A stretch of DNA of 64,000 nt from Clavulina sp. PMI_390 (Eukaryota; Basidiomycota; Agaricomycetes; Cantharellales; Hydnaceae), in contig WIDE01000007.1 of assembly GCA_015039315.1 (NCBI GenBank), positions 620,327-684,326 of the forward strand. The letters run 5' to 3'. The notes under the pieces were generated by a model. That model worked only from the letters and a program-made list of their open reading frames with translations. It did not search any database and had not been told where the DNA came from. Position numbers and translations under genes: made by a program. Below, piece by piece: positions 32,155-44,028 of this stretch; within the stretch, counting starts at the first letter, position 1; every line of letters starts with the position of its first letter.

Positions 32155-34648
32155 ATGGAGTCACTGAATTCAATCCTGTCAAGCAGTACTCCTGATACTT
32201 CGTCAGCAACCTTTCAGAGTCTCAATGTCGCAGACTTCCCTATCGACAAGGTCACTGTGTTCCAAGGTCATGCGCTCGTTGAACGCGTGATTACCTATAA
32301 CATCCAGGTATGTTCTTGCGAGGAAGGCTGCCAATGGCCATCACTTGGACTTTGTGCTTGCTTCTGATTACCGCTTTAGAGTGGCTTAAATGAAGTGGAA
32401 CTTACGAGTTTGCCAGACCGTGTTGATCTACGCTCGCCTCGATTCGCTCTGATTTCCCCCACTCGCCAGATTGCTCTGCGCAGTCAGTGTGTGCTTGCTC
32501 CACGACCCGAATTCACAAAAGAGTATACGGTGCCAGGAGCATATGGGCACCTCATTTCTCTACCTTCACCTCTCCATGGATTGGATAACAAACAGCTAGC
32601 GCTCTACGCTACACTTACTCGTTATAGAGACCGACTAGGGCTGCGATTGCAGGCATATGAGAGAAGCGCCGAGCTGATCGACAAGTACGCAGAATCCTTG
32701 GCATACTTCGCTCCGCGTCAAGATACGAAACAAATACCCTCTCCCAATAAATTTGGCCTTTCCTCCCGCGAAGACTCACCCTTTGTCGAACTAGAACTTT
32801 TCCTCGACTCATACCCAGCTCATTTGGAAGGACTGCTTGAGAAGTGGCAGGACACCAAAGAGGAGATCGAATCTACCACTTGTGAAATCGATCGCTTGCT
32901 CACCATCGCAAAAGCTGTCCGCGAGAAAGAAGCAATGCGCGGACAGCAGCTCAGAACTAGTCCCAGCGCTGCTATTGTTCTGGAGGCTGAGGAGAGCGGG
33001 GAGGTGCAGCTTCGCTTTTCATATGGTTAGTGTGCTTTTTGAATTCTTTTCGACCGCTCACATATATGGTTCATTGACATTGGTATTCCCACTGTAGTTG
33101 TTGATGGTCCCACCTGGTCTCCCTCTTACACGGCAACCCCGATACTGGATCAAGACGCTGGAAATACACCAACACAACTTCACATTGAGTACCATGCTTC
33201 CATTACTCAGGACACCGGCGAGGACTGGAGTAATGTCGAATTAGTTCTCAGCACAACAGTCGGCCCTGCTCTAGATGGCCCAGTCCTACCTCACGAGTCC
33301 ATGTTTATGAATCCTCCTGTCCAGCCCGCCCAGTCTTCGGTCACGGTCTCTCAAAATTCCTCCGTTTTGGCCGTCTCACAAGTTTCAGCATCAGGGCCCA
33401 CCTATGCACCTTCGACACATTTTGAATCGTCTACAGCCACGAATTGGCTGTCTGTGCCTTCTCCCATAGACCTTCCACTGGATCCAAGTATTTCACAGCC
33501 TCAACAGCCCTCAATCACTGAAACAAACCCTATCGCATCCTCGCCTACCCATGATCCAACTCCCCAAAGTAACCTCTTTCATGAGAATGCTCCAGGCCAC
33601 GAAATCCAAAACATTGCTCAGAAGAGGACCACAATGAGCTCTTCTAACACTAATCACGTCGGTCAGCTTGTGGGTTTAGCTGCTGCCCCCGAACCTCCCA
33701 CCACAGAAGGCACGGGGTCCGCTGTTGCACATGCAATGTCCAGTTCTGTCCCAGAAATCGGAGCCGATGTTATCTACCGGGAAGGACAAGTCTCGATCCC
33801 CAGTGGCTCTTCAACGGAACGAGTCATTATCCAGGTACACTCGTTCCGCTCCAGTTCACTTACTGTCACTCAAGTTGCTTTTTCTATAGCGGCTGACGCT
33901 AGATGCCCAGTTCACATGGGGGGCTGTCCCTCGCGTGCAAGATGGTGTTACCCTTGACTGTAGGATTAAAAATAATAGTAATAGTGTCCTTCTTTCAGGT
34001 ACGTCGAAACATACCTTCCGCTCTTCTTGTAAGACTTAGAATGAAACCTTATTGGCCGCAGGCCCGTGCATCATCGCTCTGGACCCCTCTATTACCGTCG
34101 AAAGTTTCATCCCTGACGTGCGACAGAGCGAGCCGTTCTCTCTCAAACTCAGTGTTGCGGACGCTATCAAAGTGAGCACTCAGTCTCAGGAATTGGGCTG
34201 TTCATACGTTGGCACCAGCTATCCGACGCTAGTGCCACCAAGTGGAGGAGTTCGCTCCTTTTCTCGGAAAACAACCGTGGCGAATATGCTCCAGTTCCCC
34301 GTCAATCTTGTGCTCAGGGATCAGCTGCCCTACAGCACGAATCCGAATGTGAAAGTCAAACTACTTAAACCGTCTGAAGGTCCAATGAAGCCTATTACCG
34401 AGGGTTACTCTAAAGAGGGCGATAAAGGAACTAATTCTTTGGGAGAATCAGGTCATGCCACTACAGAGCCTGGAGTCACAGTACACTTGGCCCCTCGTAA
34501 TGGCGAAACAGCTATTGGGCCGAATGGAGGTTTTGGTGTCGAGTGGCACTGCGTTGGATTGAAACCTCAAGGAAATGTGGAAGCAGATCTCGCCTGGGAG
34601 GTTTCGGCCCCTCAAGGTTATCCAATCGCCTTTAACTTGCATTTTTGA
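32155..34648 (+). CDS. DUF4140/DUF4139 paralogue 4
   Basis: About 743 residues in five exons: 32155-32307, 32380-33025, 33098-33834, 33890-33998, 34062-34648. Exon 1 is 153 nt as in copy 3, and exon 4 is 109 nt as in all four copies. Recognisable segments are LNVADFPIDKVTVFQGHALV, YRDRLGLRLQAYERSAELID, LEKWQDTKEEIESTTCEIDR, TWSPSYTATPILDQDAG, TQDTGEDWSNVELVLSTT, GQVSIPSGSSTERVIIQ and NLVLRDQLPYSTNPNVKVKL. The insert inside DUF4139 is Pro/Ser/Thr-rich with no FG dipeptide. It keeps the conserved VSIPSG segment better than copies 2 and 3. Function unknown. Confidence 0.8.
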
Positions 34649-35113
34649 TGGGCAATCGAGGTTTCTCTTCCCCGATCGGTTCATCCCTTGGGCAGGTAAT
34701 GTTGCACCCGTCCCAGTGCAACCGGAAACCCTGTTCTTGACAAATACGATATGAACAACCCTTATTCAGATGCCCTGAATATACCTGCTCGCTCCAACTG
34801 TAACAATACGCTTCGTCTACCATACATATTATGCATGACTGTTAGACTAGAGGCAAGAGCTTCCTGCCTACTGCCACCAATGCCAGCCCATCAAAATTTA
34901 GTCCAAGCACTTTTATGATGATAATCGATCGTTGAGTCCAAATTTCGAGAAGACAGCCTCTTTGGGACAACTGAGCCATGATCGTCGTGTGTATTTTGCA
35001 TTTGACAATTGACGAAGTCCGCTTCAGTAGGTGTTCCCACGCTGGGCCGCCGGTCACTCGACATCCAGTTTGCCGGCTTAGGGACAAAGTCTCGACACCC
35101 ATCTTTCACCACC
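34649..35113. other. Intergenic region upstream of PEX5
   Basis: 465 bp with the 3' UTR of DUF4139 copy 4 and the PEX5 promoter. No exon seen. Confidence 0.4.
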
Positions 35114-37925
35114 ATGTCGATGTCAGCGCTCATCAATAGCGCCGATTGTGGGCCTATCAATCCCCTACAGGGGCTCTCTAAGCAGTTAGATCGGGACAGG
35201 GGCTTACAGCAAGTGAGTGTGCCACCGAAGTTGTTGCTCACGGTCTCGGAGCATGCTGACATTATGCACAGGACCACTTTGGGAGCAGCAGCCAAGCAGG
35301 CCCTTCGCGTCTGGTACGTTGATAACCCTGCGCACTCTCTGTACCTTGGCCTCTACGTTTGCTGAATCATGCGCTGCAGGGAGGATTCCGCTCGGCACCG
35401 TCATCTACACCACAATCTGCACAGTTCGCCAGAGAAGCAAACCAGTTCTTCTCTAATGTGCAATCCACTCCAGAAGTCTCTCAAACCCGCCCGTTCTCTC
35501 CATCGATGATTGCAGGACCGTCTAGACCTCTGCACACGCTCGACCCCAGTGCGCGCGCGATGACTCCCACAGAAGCTTGGAAGATGGATGGACCAATTGC
35601 TTCAGGCTCTCGAGTTATGCAAAATCCTGCGGTTTCGCGCGCCGCTTCTGGTAAGAGGGTTTTACCTACTGTGTCCGTCTCAAACGAAGCTGACGTAGGT
35701 GTAGATTGGGCCCTTGACTTCAACGTCATTGGCCAGAGGGAACAAAATTCGGCTCCTATGCTACAATCTTCCCAACCTTCTCTCGGATACCAGCCCTACT
35801 CTCCGATGAACATGGGTGCATCTCAGTACAGTTCGCCGATCCAGTGGAACGAGGTCGCTAAAGGTGCGGTGGCTGCGTCTCATTAAGCATGTGATTACCT
35901 TGGGGCTTACCTAGACTCGTCCGTCCCCAGCATCCATCAACTCCCAACCAAATCAAATCAACGCGGCCCCTGACTGGGCGGCCCAATTCGCTAATATCGA
36001 GGAGCAAACCCAGGAACCAGCTGCTACCACATCCGAGCCTACATCATCGGCTGTAGTGGTTGATGACCTTGCTGCCGCCGCAGGACTTCTGGTTTCCTCC
36101 ATGTCTCATGAGAAGAGCGACAAGTTCAAAAATTCCGAGTTCATGGGCCTCATGAGGCGCTTGAGGGACCGGGAAGCCATCGTCGACGGCCAGACGATCA
36201 TTGAGACAAGTCAATCAGGAGCAACGGCCAGTCCCTTAGACCTAGGGAAGAGCTGGACCGACGAATTCACTTCGACAACATCCCTTGACAAGGGCAAGGG
36301 CCGCGCTGTGGACCCTATACCCACGACGACCGCCAATGCTTTTACCCCCACTGCTGGGTATGGATTTACTCAAGGGCGTCCTTCCTACATCCCCCTCTCC
36401 CCTCGCAACTTCTGCAAGCGCCCCTCTCCAACAAGCTGCAGACGACGTACTCTCTCGTTATATGAATGAGCTTGGTCTCGAAGAAGAGGACCCAGCCGTG
36501 CTGCTCGGTAAAGACTACAACCTTGCTTCGGATCACTATAGCGAGCTATACGCCAATATGGGGAAGATGCAGGCATCTATGGATGAACTTGACTATGAGC
36601 GCCAGCTGGCTGAAATGAACGAGATGCTCGGAGAATCTCGATACAGTGAATTGGGAGAGAGGTCATCAGGATACCAGTTCCAGGCCAACAACCCGTACCT
36701 CAGCATGCACAGTGTGCCCCAGGAGATTCAGCACCTACCATATCAGGTACGATTTATCCCTCTACCACTTCCACATATTCCGTGACGCTAATCCATAACC
36801 TTCTTTGATGTCTACTCGAATATCGCAGTCGGTCCTCCAAACTGAAGCACTGGTCCAGCGTTCTCCCGAAGATGCAGGCCTCTGGTTCCAGCTCGGCGTC
36901 AAGCAACAGGAGAACGAACAAGAGGACAAGGCCGTAGAGGCTCTGCAAAAGGCCCTCCAGCTCGACCCGACCCACGCAGCTGCCCTTCTCGCTCTAGCTG
37001 TTTCACAAACTAACGAGAACAACCGCGTTGGCGCACTCGAGGCTATTGAGCAATGGATCGACATTCAGGGTAGGGGCGAGTACGCGGATGCTATCAGTCG
37101 CCATCGCGCACTGAACGGGGAGGTGAAGAAGGAGTTGGAGGCGGGGGCTAGCATGAGGGGCCAGATGGCTGCTAGGCAAAAGGACCTGTTGGAGTGTCTG
37201 ATGACGATGGCGAGGATGAGTCCCGACGGAGCGATCGATGCTGATGTCCAGATTGCTCTCGGAATCTTGTTGAACTCCAGCGAGGTTTGTCAACAACTTC
37301 TTGCTTTTTCGATGATTGCGCCTTCCCTAATCACTGTACCGTATCACGTTTGTGTTATTAGGACTATGATATGGCAAAGGACTGCTTCCAGTCTGCTTTG
37401 TCGGTTCGCCCTGACGAACCCCAGCTCTACAACCGTGTGGGCGCTACCTTGGCCAACAGTGGCCGTGCGAGCGAGGCACTTGCGTACTACTACAGAGCCC
37501 TCGAGCTTAACCCTTCGTATATCCGAGCTCGCTTCAACCTGGGTATCTCATCCGTTAACCTCTCGGTATGTTCCTCACCGCGTTTACATGTCGTATTCAC
37601 CACATCTAACCCACTTTTCTGTTTCACAGATGTACGAAGAAGCTGCCGGACACTTCCTCGATGCACTTGTGCTCCAAGACCTTGACGCCAATGAAGGGCA
37701 GAACACAGGCGGCATTTCTTCATCCGCCCTCTGGGACTCGCTGCGCGCCACCTGCTTGCACCTCCAGCGACCTGACCTCGTCGCGCTCTGCGATGCAAGG
37801 GACCTTCCTAGTACGTCCAGTCGTCTCCTTTGCTCGTGCCAGGCTAATGGCTGACATTGCCACTTTGCGTTCTAGCTTTCCGGGAAGTTTTTTCTGGCCC
37901 AGGCGGAGCTCCTCTCGAGTTTTGA
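35114..37925 (+). CDS. PEX5: Peroxisomal targeting signal 1 receptor PEX5
   Basis: Cytosolic cycling receptor that binds C-terminal SKL-type signals and delivers matrix proteins to the peroxisome. My model has nine exons (35114-35212, 35272-35313, 35380-35863, 35931-36357, 36419-36746, 36829-37284, 37362-37565, 37630-37810, 37876-37925), giving 756 residues with all phases consistent. The N-terminus [20 protein letters not shown] has the conserved cysteine (residue 12) used for receptor ubiquitination and recycling. Three WxxxF motifs that bind PEX14/PEX13 are visible: WALDF, WAAQF and WTDEF. The C-terminal half holds TPR repeats: [75 protein letters not shown] and [13 protein letters not shown] 61-nt intron at 36358-36418 reconciles an apparent frame change. 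The last exon encodes [15 protein letters not shown] and overlaps no neighbour. Confidence 0.93.
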
Positions 37926-38154
37926 AGAATTCATGCTGCCATATTCCGTGGATGTGATATCGTAGGATCTTTTCGTTTTCACTCGTTGTTGTAATTGTCT
38001 CCTCCCTTACACGAACCTTAGTTTGGTTCTCGCTATCAATCCACATGCTCTGTCAGGCAACTCTACGATTGAGTCCAAGGGAATAGATATGTATAGATAT
38101 TGCGAACCTTTGCAGTATGAATGCCTTGATTTGGACAAGAATACAAGGTGCTAT

Positions 38155-41100
38155 CTAAGCCTGCGCCTCATCGCTCCATTCCCTCAGCCGCTGCCACAAA
38201 TCAGCTGCACTCAATATCTCGTCTCCTCCGTTCACCCGCTGCAGATACGCCTCGTACTCGCGCACAATGCTACCTTGGAGCGGAGCAGCCAGAATAGAGA
38301 CGGTGCGCGGATCAGGGAGGTACAACCGAGTTTTAGTGATCCAGGCTTGCAAGGTCTTTTTGCAAGTATCTGTGAATGCCGTTACAGTGTCGCTAGACGA
38401 AGTTGTGCCGGTCGTGTTCGGCGTTCGAAGGGGGAGAGTGGCGGCGTCTGAGCAGGAGGCTATCAGTTCCTCGCACACTCGCTTCAGTTCGTCATCGAGA
38501 GTCTGCTCGTTCACAAGGAAATGCTAAGTTTCCTAATCGTAGACTAAGAAAGGATATCAGGGACGTACGATCTTAGAGTTCTCGTCTTTCGCAGCGGGGC
38601 CATAGGTTCCGAGGCCGCCTAGGAAGCTCGCAGCACCAAAGAAAGACGATGTGCCTCTCAGCAGGGAGCCAAGAGTTTCTATGAGGAGGCATGGTCAGAT
38701 CTGATTCCAACTTTAAATAGGCAATTATTAGTCGCAACGTACCGCTAGCGTTCATGTAAGTATCCACAGGACGCTCATATGCTAGCACGCCTCCGGCCGC
38801 GGCTGCGGCCTGGCTCTCAGCAGCATTCACAATGCTGACTATCTCCTTCAGCACAAGTAGATGTCGAACTATGAACAGCCGCGCATCTGTGTCTGAGGAT
38901 GTAGAGCCAATCAATTGCGCAGCGCTGAGGATCGACTGGCGACAGGTTGAGATGGCTTCCTGGGCCATGTCAGCAAAGATCGATGGCTAAGAAAGACGAA
39001 GAAAATCAGGAAATGATGGGCGAGAATGATCCAAGGGTATCTTACCTTCACAAAGTCGTGTAATAGTTCAAGTATCCAATGCAACTTCTGCAAGGTCGGG
39101 TACCACGTCGTTTTCATCGCTTTGGATGGCAGCGAAGCGAAAAGCTCTTCGCCAGTCGAGGTGGGGCTCATCGCACGCTCAGCCACCTCGAGGGATGCTT
39201 TCGAGCCTAGAAAGCGGGATTAGCTGAGTCGCACTACAGAAGGGGTAGCTGTAGCATACCTTGAAGCCTTGCAGGATAATCTAGGTCTCCTGACGTTGGT
39301 GCGTAGTATCTGATATCGCTCTGAATGACTGCCTGAGCTTTGAAGAAGAGCCGAGTCTGCGCGTCCTGCAGGATCATCTGCAGTAGTTGAGAGATATGCA
39401 GCCTCCTCAATGGTTGTGGTGCACGGTCAGGCTCAGCGCCGACGAGCTCGATGAATCGCGCAGCGAGTGAACGGTCCGGCATCGATGAATCAACGTGAGG
39501 TCGACCATTGAGCTTATCTCCTGGAGCAACGCCGCCCACGTCGACATCGTCGTCATTTAGGTCCGAGACGTCAAGCACCATCAAGGCTTGGAGGATAGTA
39601 CAGACTTGGCAGAGGACGGTTAGCTGAGGTTCATGGAGAATTCGAGGCCGTAGATCATCGTAGAGGTAATCACATAGACCTTCCAGGTATCGGCTATGAG
39701 ACAAATCGTTAGCGACTAGTCAAAAGAATGAAATTTTCGGATGGAGACGTACTAGAGTTTGTCCTCTCCAGAATTGAAGAACATGCGATACAGCTCGAAT
39801 TCATCCGTACACAGCTCCTTGAGATAGCTACATCCTGAACGGGTCTTAAAGAGGGGGTGAGCCACATTGAGGTCTGCGAGGACATGATGAGTTGTGAAGT
39901 GAACATACAAGCTCAACAAGATCACTCCGTGCAGGATCAAGCGTCTTCAGTTCAGCCATCAATCGACCTGCAATCATTGCCTTGCGCGACTGGAAATATG
40001 TTGTCTGGCATTCGGCAAGAAGACTAGAGAGTTCCTCAGGGTGTGCCGATGCGCGTCGCTCGAGTTCTGCGATGAGTGGAGCGGTCTGACCCCCAATAGA
40101 CCGGAACTTGGAGTATAGAAGATGGTTCTCTGCAGTTTCGGAAAGGTCCTATTTATATCCTCCATGTTTGTTGATACATAATGGATGGAGGATATTGGAT
40201 CTCGCACCTTCTCAGCCATTCGCCTCTGGATGTCTGCGGTGAGAGCCTTCAGTGTACCCACGAAGTACATCTTGATAAGGGTCATAGCTCGTGTCATACA
40301 ATGTTGAAATCGGAGAAGATATATTTCGGCCTCCGAGAAATGTCGCTTAAGGTCATAACGTCAATGCGGCGCAATTCGGTTAGGATGGCGGAAGGAGGAT
40401 AGGCGTACATGTTCTTGGAACCATTCAATACACACGTCCACTCGCTCGACCATGAGGAGGAAATCGGCTTGAAGAACAAGCGCGTCACCAGGATAGTTGA
40501 GCATTCTGGTGGCTTGTTCAAGTTCTTGATAATACTCCAAGCGTAGAGCTATCGCGTCTGTCACCTCCAAAAGGCGATCCTAGGATGGAGTAGTTAGCAA
40601 AGTGCTCATATAGAGGTATATTTGCGCTATGAACTCACTCTTTCCTCTAGCAAACGCTCGCAGGCCGCTTGCAGGCTCTCTGCTCCCTCGTCCACACTTC
40701 GCCACTCCTGCAACATGCCCTGAATTGATCCTTCAACTTCGACAACTCGCTCTCGCATAAGATCGCAGCGAGCAAGGTGCTCTTCCACAGTCTCCAAATG
40801 TTGTCGGAAGTGAGATTCTTGGGAATGTGATATGGTGCGCTCGACAATGGCGAACCAGTCGTAGAATTGTTGTGGAGTGACAATTGGTTGGGTAGGATGG
40901 AGGGGGTGATGACCACCATTTGTGTTGGAGAACTTTGAGTTGTCTGGGGTGGCTGGACGGGATGGTGGAAATGTGGGCAGTTTGGGAGTGGAGGTTCGTG
41001 ATGATGGTTCGCCATCCTCAACGAACTACGCAATGTACTTGTCATTATGTTGATACTATAACCACGTGGATGTATCGTGAGACTCACCTTCAAGGGCATG

Positions 41101-41333
41101 GGCCGTTGCTCGCATGCCTTTTTCATGTAAGAAATGCTTTGGGTGACATGCTCGCTGAGTGGAGCTTTTGATTCCCAGTCTTCGAGAGTGAGTGGAGGTT
41201 TGAGGGAGGGAGATATCGAGTTTGGTCTCGACGGTCCGGGGCTATCAACTCGGCGCCTTCCGCCTGCGTCACTGACTCGCATCGGTTTGAAGGAATGGTC
41301 AGGTATCCAAACGTGGAGGGAAGGTTGGGTCAC
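38155..41333 (-). CDS. COG3: Conserved oligomeric Golgi complex subunit 3 (Sec34)
   Basis: Subunit of the COG tethering complex, which captures retrograde vesicles at the Golgi. The first exon begins at ATG 41333; ATG at 41282 (MRVSDAGG) is a shorter alternative. Conserved N-terminal sequence LTLEDWESKAPLSEHVTQSI is followed by an intron and FYDWFAIVERT. The Sec34 core is visible as LEYYQELEQATRMLNYPGDA with DVCIEWFQEH, then MTRAMTLIKMYFVGTLKALT after short introns. Middle and late exons read LAARFIELVGAEPDRAPQPL, QTRLFFKAQAVIQSDIRYYA and WYPTLQKLHWILELLHDFV. The protein ends DLWQRLREWSDEAQA with the stop at 38155. At least ten short introns interrupt it; I did not fix every boundary. It is convergent with PEX5, whose stop lies 229 bp away. 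Confidence 0.88.
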
Positions 41334-41760
41334 ACAGCCACCTTTGACTTAGCGTGACAGGTCACACCGGATCGAGCTCATAGTTGAACGTTGAGGTCCT
41401 TCGGGCCCATCCAACTTTAAAACGGGGGAGGGTAATGGAGTGACGGAGGTTGTCTCATGCCACCCACCGCATTTTCGTAAAGTGAGCTTGCGATTCACCC
41501 GAACACGGGGCCACAAAGGCTACAAAATTGGACGATCCGTACACTGAGTGAAGCCCAAGTACTTCGAGGGCAGGGACAGGTTCCATCAGGTTACAATTAA
41601 AATTACAGAGGCTATGTTTGTCATAAAGGTCATGAAGTACGATGCGGAGGCTACAGATGAGGGGGAGAATGCAAGGAAGAGAGGACAATTGAGGCTAGGA
41701 TCTGATTATGGCAGAAATCGATCCAAGATATTAGATCGACCATTAGATGAGGGGGCGGCA
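41334..41760. other. Intergenic region between COG3 and the small acidic-tailed gene
   Basis: 427 bp holding the COG3 promoter and the 3' UTR of the next minus-strand gene. Nothing else seen. Confidence 0.4.
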
Positions 41761-42257
41761 TCATTCATCGTCGTCATCATCGTCAGCTGCCAACTTGCTC
41801 GAGCCAAATGCGATGGGTTTTACAGGCCTGTGCAGAAGAGGCAACATCAGTGAAGCCATTTCACAAGGGCAAGGACAGCTAGGAGAGATCGGAGGGTCGG
41901 GATGGGTCACTGACTTTGTGAAATGCTTCTTTTTTGCTTGGTTCAGCTTGGCAGAAACGGGGGTCATTAGGTTATCGGTGGGAGAAACAGTAGATGGGTT
42001 GCTAACGAGATGTTGACGCGTCAGAACATGCATACAACGCGTCGAGAACACCAAGATTGAGATACCCACCTGCTCTTGGCCATTTTCTTCGCTAAAAGAG
42101 CCTTTGCTCCTGCTCCAGGCACTGTGGCACCAGAGGAGGAACCACCAACCGGTGCTTGAGGAGGCTGCACGACAGCAGCTTGGGAGGGGTTGTGGAGTGG
42201 TTGAGGAGAGGAGGTGACGGATGGGGCTGTAGTAGTGGTTTCAGGTGCTTCAGACAT
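41761..42257 (-). CDS. Small unrecognised protein with acidic C-terminus
   Basis: I do not recognise this gene. Two exons, 42257-42070 and 42001-41761, join in frame to give 142 residues. The first half is Thr/Ser/Pro/Gly/Ala-rich (MSEAPETTTTAPSVTSSPQP) and ends with the basic stretch ALLAKKMAKSR. The second half contains SAKLNQAKKKHFTKS, a Cys/Pro cluster PPISPSCPCPCEM and the end KPIAFGSSKLA followed by six Asp and one Glu. No signal peptide or membrane helix is present. The clean intron with matching phase and the strongly biased composition support a real gene, probably a nuclear or cytosolic disordered protein. Confidence 0.55.
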
Positions 42258-43074
42258 TGCTTTCTTCAAACTTTTGCGAGCGTGTTGAGGATGTAAACAA
42301 TGGTCAATCAACAAACAATACAAGGCCAAACACGAGCGCTCTCACGGCCGATCATCTCGTTCACACCTCTTGAGCCGATGCCAAGCATTTTACCTCCCAA
42401 AGCAGAATCTCTACAGCCTGTTTTGTTCGTCTGGTATTTTGAGTTGCATCTAGGATGTCTCGAGCCATAAGCTTGTCAAGCCTCCATTCACCACAGCCTA
42501 TATCCATGGACATGGCGGTCTCCAGTCTGAGATCCGTGCTCCACTGAGCGTCCGTTCCCGTGTTACTAGCGGGCTCAACCACCACATTTCTCGCCCCCAG
42601 TACGGGAAAGAGCTGTGCCTCGTGATGCTGAGCCCGCGGCCGCGAGCTTCTTGTTTCCGGTTCCTTCCATGGCGCCGATACCCCGAGGCTTTCTCTTTCA
42701 GGAATTCCAACTGCATCGGGCTATTGCTCACCTCGTCATGGGGGAGATACATCTTTATGAGACACCCGTAGCTACGTCAAAAGTGTCTGAATCTGTTCCC
42801 ATCCATCCACTCGCCAAGAAATTATGAGTGAATCGCCAGGGGCACGGATTCTCAGACGAGTTGAAATCCATAAGAACACGCTCCACGGGACCCGAGCACT
42901 CTAAATGAGATCCCCACTGCCAAGCCAGCCACAGTGCAACTAACGATTGTCCAAGATTTACGTCAAAGCCTCTAAAAAGATGGTATAAGAGAGACCGTCG
43001 CCCTTCGACACGAGGTATCTCTCCCATTCCTCAGAGACTCCCCCTTCTTCGTATAACTCCACCTAATCTGCAAC
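42258..43074. other. Divergent intergenic region
   Basis: 817 bp between the small minus-strand gene and the first secreted-protein gene. It contains the TATA box of the latter (42984). Short open frames on both strands lack domains. Confidence 0.4.
42984..42991 (+). promoter_or_regulatory. TATA box of secreted-protein gene A
   Basis: TATAAGAG lies 91 bp upstream of the ATG at 43075. Its paralogue has TATAAAAG at a similar distance (83 bp), which supports both. Confidence 0.55.
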
Positions 43075-44028
43075 ATGGTTTTCCAGCTCTCGGCGATTGT
43101 CCTCGCACTGTCATCTGCTTTTGTGTCGGCGACTCCTGCCACCCCGTCCAAATGTGTCACCTACCAGACAGGTATTTTGACAACCCCGGAGCAGACGTCA
43201 TCCAACGGCGAGTTTAATGGTACGTCAAGTGCTTTGCTTAATTGAGTCCCCATGGCAGCAGATATCAAATTCCTTCGACATAGGGCAATATAAACCATTC
43301 GCTTGGAATTGGTGGGGTGACTTGTCTTTCTATCACCAGACCGTCCATCCTACAATCACTGTCGAATTCCAGGTATGCTTCATTGGTATTAATGTAGGCT
43401 AAGATCTCACTGGTATCATAATATAGACTTGCCTGCCTAATTATGGTGGTAACAACAACACCTATATGGACAAGTTCGGTATGGCCTTTTGTCCAAACGT
43501 CCCTCCAAGACATGGCTTAGTGAATAATTGAATTTATTAGGTCGAGTGTACATCCCTGCTACGAAGCAGTGTCTCGGCGTTCCGGTGAGCCCCCCAATAT
43601 TTCATCCACTCTCCGCATCCTTCTTACCGTTCGCCTATCAGAACGCAGACACTAATGGTCCATACACTGTGAAGGCGATGAGCTGCCCCAACAGCTCTGC
43701 TGGAGAAATGACAACTGCCAAATCGATCCCATTCAACTGGGTCAACTCTCGTGGATACATCAGCTGGGTCAGTACGCCGTTGACATTTCGTCCATGCCCC
43801 ATATTTCAATATAATTAACACATCCCATCTATTGTATAGGTTGGCTCTACTTTCGAGAACAAGACCCACGTGCAAGGTGGGTGTGCGCTCGGCAGCTTCG
43901 GCTACCTCGAGGACCCAACTACCCGCGAGCCAATCACCAACAAGACTTCGGGAGAGTACAACGTCAAGCTCGTGTGCACGTATTCTGGTGCCACTGCCGA
44001 GCAAGGCAGCGCTTTCTGGACCCGCTGA
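43075..44028 (+). CDS. Small secreted cysteine-containing protein A
   Basis: Unrecognised secreted protein, 214 residues. Exons: 43075-43219, 43284-43372, 43427-43478, 43541-43584, 43642-43767, 43840-44028. A signal peptide (MVFQLSAIVLALSSAFVSA) precedes a mature domain with about six Cys: SKCVTYQTGI, TVEFQTCLPNYGG, RVYIPATKQCLGVP, AMSCPNSS, QGGCALGSFGYLEDP and VKLVCTYSG. Several N-glycosylation sequons are present (NNT, NSS, NKT). The segments NGPYTV and IPFNWVNSRGYISW are shared with the paralogue 1.3 kb downstream. No enzyme motif seen; it could be a host- or environment-facing effector or a carbohydrate-binding protein, which is a guess. Confidence 0.8.

Noticed and set aside
36285..36469. 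Apparent frameshift within PEX5
   Set aside because: A 61-nt GT-AG intron at 36358-36418 explains the change of frame with correct phase.
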